Source of the DNA: Methanobacterium sp.
GTDB lineage: Archaea > Methanobacteriota > Methanobacteria > Methanobacteriales > Methanobacteriaceae
Assembly: GCA_003158115.1 (NCBI GenBank)
Contig: PMGM01000070.1
Span: 1 to 19,882 of the forward strand
Reading direction: 5' to 3'
Length of the DNA stretch: 19,882 nucleotides
In this document: positions 16,374 to 19,882 of the stretch, one piece after another
Numbering within the stretch: the stretch's first letter is position 1
Layout of the letters: the number at the start of each line of letters is the position of its first letter
Program-made: the position numbers and the translations under genes
The notes under the pieces: model-generated
Database searches by the model: none
What the model saw: only the letters and a program-made list of their open reading frames with translations
What the model was told of the DNA's origin: nothing

Positions 16374-17417
16374 TTATATTACACCAGTGTTGTACGCTAA
16401 ATTTTCGGCTGCTTCTTCAGTAAGTCCCCTATCACTTAATATGGTATATCTTTCACTTCGAATTGTATGGGCCATTTTAAGGGCTTCTATTATATATTCA
16501 GGTTTTATACCCATTTCTTTAGCGGTTGTTGGTGCTTTTATAATTTTGAGTGTATCTCTTATGAACTTCCAGTCACCACCGTGTAAATACATCATCATTA
16601 TAGTGCCTACACCACATTGTTCACCGTGTAATGCTGGTTTAGGTGCAATAATGTCGAGTGCATGACTGAATTTGTGTTCTGATCCACTTGCTGGTCTACT
16701 TGTACCTGCAATACTGATGGCCATACCGCTACTTATCAGTGCTTTTACAACCAACCCTGCACTTTCGGTTAAACCTTCTTTAATTGCATCTGCAGATTTA
16801 ATTGTCATTTTTGCAGTCATCATAGATAAAGCTGCAGCAGAATCACTGTAATCTTCATTTAAAAGTCTGTGGGCAAGTTTCCAATCTAATATGGCTGTGT
16901 AGTTTGATACTATGTCACCACATCCCGCAGCGAGTAGTCTAAATGGTGCCGAGCTTATGATCTTGGTATCGGCAATGACTCCTATCGGTGGTTCAGCTTT
17001 TAATGAAACACTACCGCCTTCATTCTTTATACTAGCTCTTGGTGATGCTATTCCATCATGAGATGCTGCTGTTGGTACGCTAATGAAGTTAACAGCGGAT
17101 CGAGTTGATGCAAGTTTAGCTACATCAATAACTTTACCTCCTCCAACACCTAAAACAATTGAACAGTTTCTTATCAATTCTTGAACCTCTGAAACTGAAT
17201 CCCCCGAGGCATGGTTAATGGTAATATCTTGAACCTCAAATCCTTCATCTAACAAACTATCAATAGCTGCTTCACCAGCTATTTTACGCGTATTAGGTCC
17301 TGTTACTACCAAAACTTTACCTTCAAGTCTTAAATTTTTGCATATAATACCCGTTTCATTAATTACTCCAGCTCCTGTGTGAATTTCCCTCGGCAATTGA
17401 ATCTTTCTCACATCCAT
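16374..17417 (-). CDS. egsA: sn-glycerol-1-phosphate dehydrogenase (NAD(P)+)
   Basis: 347 residues. It reduces dihydroxyacetone phosphate to sn-glycerol 1-phosphate, the backbone unit unique to archaeal membrane lipids, and thus marks the organism as archaeal. It has the nucleotide-binding [10 protein letters not shown] (92-101) and [17 protein letters not shown] (113-129), typical of the enzyme. The likely Zn ligands of this family are all visible: Asp168 (GCGDIVSNY), His248 (SGSEHKFSH) and His264 (LHGEQCG). Gly-Glu-Gln-Cys-Gly follows in the usual order. ATG 17417 has GGAG 11 nt upstream, a somewhat long gap. It is transcribed alone, divergently from proS, with a palindrome next to its TATA box. 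Confidence 0.96.
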   Translation of the reverse strand: MDVRKIQLPREIHTGAGVINETGIICKNLRLEGKVLVVTGPNTRKIAGEAAIDSLLDEGFEVQDITINHASGDSVSEVQELIRNCSIVLGVGGGKVIDVAKLASTRSAVNFISVPTAASHDGIASPRASIKNEGGSVSLKAEPPIGVIADTKIISSAPFRLLAAGCGDIVSNYTAILDWKLAHRLLNEDYSDSAAALSMMTAKMTIKSADAIKEGLTESAGLVVKALISSGMAISIAGTSRPASGSEHKFSHALDIIAPKPALHGEQCGVGTIMMMYLHGGDWKFIRDTLKIIKAPTTAKEMGIKPEYIIEALKMAHTIRSERYTILSDRGLTEEAAENLAYNTGVI

Positions 17418-17473
17418 GTTATCGATAACTCCATTTTAAACATCAAATTTTATGAGGATCATATAATTTTTTT

Positions 17474-17503
17474 TATTATAAATGATCAGAAACCAGATCA
17501 TTT
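17474..17503 (-). promoter_or_regulatory. egsA promoter with overlapping palindrome
   Basis: Minus-strand TATA box TTTATAATA (17474-17482) is overlapped by the 8-bp inverted repeat AAATGATC/GATCATTT (17480-17487, 17496-17503, 8-nt spacer) covering the BRE position. A start near 17452 gives a leader of about 35 nt. Confidence 0.45.
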
Positions 17504-17810
17504 TCTACTATTATCTACATCTCTACGATGTTATGTAGTGTAATGTTAAATAATGCAAATGATAAGTATTCATGTAGATATTAAATTTATTAATATTAAA
17601 ATCCTTTTAAATATTTTGCAAATGATATTTTCTTAAAGAATAGATATTCAAAGATATAGATTAAAAGTTAAAAACATCAAAGTATTAATAGAATAATGGT
17701 GTGTAAAAATTATATTTCGTTTAGTTACAGTCATGAATTTGAAAAATAGTTCAATTAATACTCTTGAATAATTTAATGATTTTAGATGTTAATCTGATTA
17801 TAATAAGATT
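17504..17810. other. Divergent intergenic region between egsA and proS
   Basis: No gene. It holds a separated inverted pair ATCTACAT/ATGTAGAT (17513-17520, 17572-17579) and a 10-bp direct repeat GCAAATGATA (17555-17564, 17618-17627). The function is unknown; in AT-rich DNA both could be chance. Confidence 0.3.
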
Positions 17811-17853
17811 TTATAATATTGAAACAGTCACAATTACTTAAAATAACGGGTGA
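17811..17853 (+). promoter_or_regulatory. proS promoter and ribosome binding site
   Basis: TTTATAATA (17811-17819) is about 40 nt before the ATG; GGTGA (17849-17853) is 4 nt before the ATG at 17858. This gives a short leader of about 18 nt. Confidence 0.5.
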
Positions 17854-17857
17854 ATAA

Positions 17858-19270
17858 ATGTCAGAATTCAGCGAATGGTTCCATAATATCCTTGAAGAAG
17901 CAGAAATAATCGATACTAGATATCCAATAAAGGGAATGCATGTATGGCTTCCCCAGGGTTTTAAAATAAGAAAACACACCCTCAACATATTGAAAGCAAT
18001 ATTAGACGAGGATCATGAAGAAGTTCTATTTCCACTTTTAATACCTGAAGATGAACTTGCAAAAGAAGCAATACATGTTAAGGGATTTGAAGAAGAAGTT
18101 TACTGGGTAACACACGGTGGACTAACAGAACTTAATGAAAAACTTGCATTAAGACCTACAAGTGAAACCGCCATGTATCCAATGTTTTCATTATGGGTTA
18201 GAAATCACAGCGACCTTCCAATGAAATATTATCAAGTGGTCAACACATTTAGATATGAAACTAAACATACAAGACCGCTAATAAGAGTTAGAGAAATAAC
18301 AACATTTAAAGAAGCACATACAGTCCATGCAACAGCTGAAGAAACAGAACAACAGGTTAAAGATGCTGTTAAGATCTATAAAAAATTCTTTGACATGTTA
18401 GGAATACCTTATTCAGTTAGTAAACGTCCTGAGTGGGACAAGTTTCCAGGTGCCCTCTACACTGTAGCATTTGACACAATTATGCCCGATGGTAAGACAC
18501 TACAGATTGGTACAGTACATAATCTTGGACAAACATTTGCCAAAACATTTGACATTACCTACGAAACAGCCACAGGTGAACATGAATATGTTTATCAAAC
18601 TTGTTACGGACTTTCTGACAGGGTAATTGCTTCTGTAATTGGTATTCATGGTGACAAATCGGGTCTCTGTATGCCGCCAGATATTGCCCCATATCAAGTT
18701 GTAATAGTTCCTATAATCTTCAAAAAAGGTGGAGAAGAAGTGCTGGAATTTTGTAGGAATCTTGAACAGAAATTAAAAAGTGAAGCAAATCTAAGGGTTT
18801 ACTTTGATGATAGGGATATAAGAGCTGGTAAAAAATATTATGAATGGGAAATGAGAGGAGTTCCTTTAAGAATTGAGATAGGGCCAAGAGATATTCAAAA
18901 TAAAAAATTAGTAACATACAGAAGGGATACCCAAGAAAAGGAAATAATTGACTATGATCCACTTGCAATATCTGAAACAACCTTCGAAACCCTTGGAGAA
19001 ATAAGTCTTAATATGAAAGACAAGGCATGGAAAACATTCGAAAAAAGTATTAGAAGTGTTGATTCAATTGAAGAAGCAGAAGAGGAAATGGCTAAGGCAA
19101 ATGGGATAATCACATTCAACTGGTGTGGTGATGAGGACTGTGGAAAGGATATTGAAGAGAAGGTTAAAGTTGCTATTTTAGGAGTTCAAGAACCTGATAA
19201 TGAAAATTCAACTTGTATCAACTGTGATAAACCTTCAAAACACAGGACACTAATAGCTAAAACCTACTAG
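17858..19270 (+). CDS. proS: Prolyl-tRNA synthetase, archaeal/eukaryal type
   Basis: 470 residues. It attaches proline to tRNA-Pro. Class II catalytic features: [13 protein letters not shown] (98-110, substrate-binding TxE region), motif 2 [25 protein letters not shown] (131-155), and motif 3 [14 protein letters not shown]. The archaeal type has no bacterial editing insertion, as here, and has a C-terminal zinc-like domain: C423, C428, C453, C456 ([17 protein letters not shown]). The chain ends in Tyr (LIAKTY), a hallmark of this type, where the terminal Tyr reaches the active site. The ATG with GGTGA upstream is clear. Some methanogen ProRS enzymes are known to activate Cys as well; nothing here tests this. 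The next gene follows after 10 nt. Confidence 0.97.
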   Translation: MSEFSEWFHNILEEAEIIDTRYPIKGMHVWLPQGFKIRKHTLNILKAILDEDHEEVLFPLLIPEDELAKEAIHVKGFEEEVYWVTHGGLTELNEKLALRPTSETAMYPMFSLWVRNHSDLPMKYYQVVNTFRYETKHTRPLIRVREITTFKEAHTVHATAEETEQQVKDAVKIYKKFFDMLGIPYSVSKRPEWDKFPGALYTVAFDTIMPDGKTLQIGTVHNLGQTFAKTFDITYETATGEHEYVYQTCYGLSDRVIASVIGIHGDKSGLCMPPDIAPYQVVIVPIIFKKGGEEVLEFCRNLEQKLKSEANLRVYFDDRDIRAGKKYYEWEMRGVPLRIEIGPRDIQNKKLVTYRRDTQEKEIIDYDPLAISETTFETLGEISLNMKDKAWKTFEKSIRSVDSIEEAEEEMAKANGIITFNWCGDEDCGKDIEEKVKVAILGVQEPDNENSTCINCDKPSKHRTLIAKTY

Positions 19271-19280
19271 GAGGTATTAT

Positions 19281-19882
19281 ATGAGTATTAGACTGGTATT
19301 TTTAATATTTGTAATTGTAATCTTTGCAGCAGGAACAAGTTTCTTAAGTTACTCCCAGTCAACTGGAATATCATTAGCACAAGCATATACCGATGGAAAT
19401 GTAATTATAACACAGGTGACTCCAGCAGGTAGCATACCTCACCATGTCAATATTATTAATAATGGAAATGAACCAATAAATGTTCAAATTGGAGATAAAC
19501 TCATATCAAACAGTTCCCAAAACCTTGTAATTGCACAGAATGATACTATAAATAAAAATTCCTCGACTATTATATCTGCTTACTGTATTCAACCATCACA
19601 AAGAGCTGTACCTGGTGTAAATTTAACTGTCAATGGAACGTCATCAAATGCAGTTATACAGGTAATTGAAGGTTCTAATCCGAATGATCTTAACAATGCA
19701 ACCAATACACAGGTACAAATTTTCATACTCACCTCTGGAGTGAATTTCTATATATACAGTGGTGAACCTGTTGCAGAAGTTCAAAATCAAAGCATAACCT
19801 ATACAAAGTACAGACAGACAGTTACAGCAGCTTCAGCTGCCCTTGCATCAAGGTTTAATGTTACTGTAAGTAATATTGGTAA
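19281..19882 (+). CDS. Sequon-rich membrane-anchored or secreted protein, 3' end outside window
   Basis: Open from ATG 19281 to the last base: 200 complete codons. GGAGGT (19270-19275) lies 5 nt before the ATG and overlaps the proS stop region, so it is probably in an operon with proS. A hydrophobic segment (residues about 4-18, LVFLIFVIVIFAAG) is a signal or anchor. The remainder is beta-type and Asn-rich, with at least eight N-glycosylation sequons (NSS, NDT, NSS, NLT, NGT, NAT, NQS, NVT), so it is probably exposed outside the cell. A conserved-looking stretch AYCIQPSQRAVPG and a tail QTVTAASAALASRFNVTV stand out. I do not recognise a family. Co-location with proS is not an obvious functional link. 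Confidence 0.75.
   Translation, partial: MSIRLVFLIFVIVIFAAGTSFLSYSQSTGISLAQAYTDGNVIITQVTPAGSIPHHVNIINNGNEPINVQIGDKLISNSSQNLVIAQNDTINKNSSTIISAYCIQPSQRAVPGVNLTVNGTSSNAVIQVIEGSNPNDLNNATNTQVQIFILTSGVNFYIYSGEPVAEVQNQSITYTKYRQTVTAASAALASRFNVTVSNIG

Noticed and set aside
1..19882. CRISPR arrays, tRNA or rRNA genes, insertion sequences
   Set aside because: I saw no regularly spaced repeats, no GTTCRANNC-type T-arm within a cloverleaf, and no transposase-like frame.

Overview
The window is AT-rich DNA from an archaeon, almost certainly a hydrogenotrophic methanogen of the Methanobacterium type. The evidence is an intact sn-glycerol-1-phosphate dehydrogenase (archaeal lipid backbone), an archaeal/eukaryal-type prolyl-tRNA synthetase ending in Tyr, the archaeal UPF0179 family, an ArsR-HTH/V4R regulator, a nickel/cobalt ECF importer, TATA-box promoters about 25 nt before inferred transcript starts, and AGGTGA/GGAGG ribosome binding sites. 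The species assignment is inference.

Layout. 1-1191 is the 3' part of a PAS/HisKA_2 sensor kinase. 1419-2346 is a DHPMP-synthase-like metallo-beta-lactamase gene broken by two one-base deletions. A secreted or anchored hypothetical protein, a universal stress protein and a plasma-membrane-type P3A H+-ATPase follow on the minus strand. Next, also on minus, come a 48-aa single-helix membrane protein and a three-gene metal ECF importer (CbiM, PDGLE/CbiN-like, CbiQ); no ATPase (CbiO) gene is present in the window. The 0.7-kb gap at 8793-9514 holds a palindromic candidate operator beside the cbiM TATA box and a possible plus-strand structured RNA at about 9080-9206 with its own TATA box and U-tract. 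After it come an MFS drug-type exporter, Hsp20 (minus), a 4-oxalocrotonate tautomerase homologue, the V4R regulator and a DUF255/YyaL thioredoxin-domain protein (all plus). The right end is housekeeping: rpiA and UPF0179 (minus), egsA (minus), then divergently proS and the start of a sequon-rich surface protein that runs off the window.

How the parts relate. The left and middle parts deal with sensing, stress, ion transport and metal supply; nickel import would serve F430 and hydrogenases in a methanogen. The right part is central metabolism: pentose phosphate, membrane lipid and translation. Intergenic inverted repeats and T-tracts separate most transcription units. I saw no mobile elements, CRISPR arrays, tRNAs or rRNAs. 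The least explained items are the candidate RNA at 9080-9206, the repeated GGTATTAC-type motif around it, the 48-aa membrane protein and the two frame breaks in the MBL gene.
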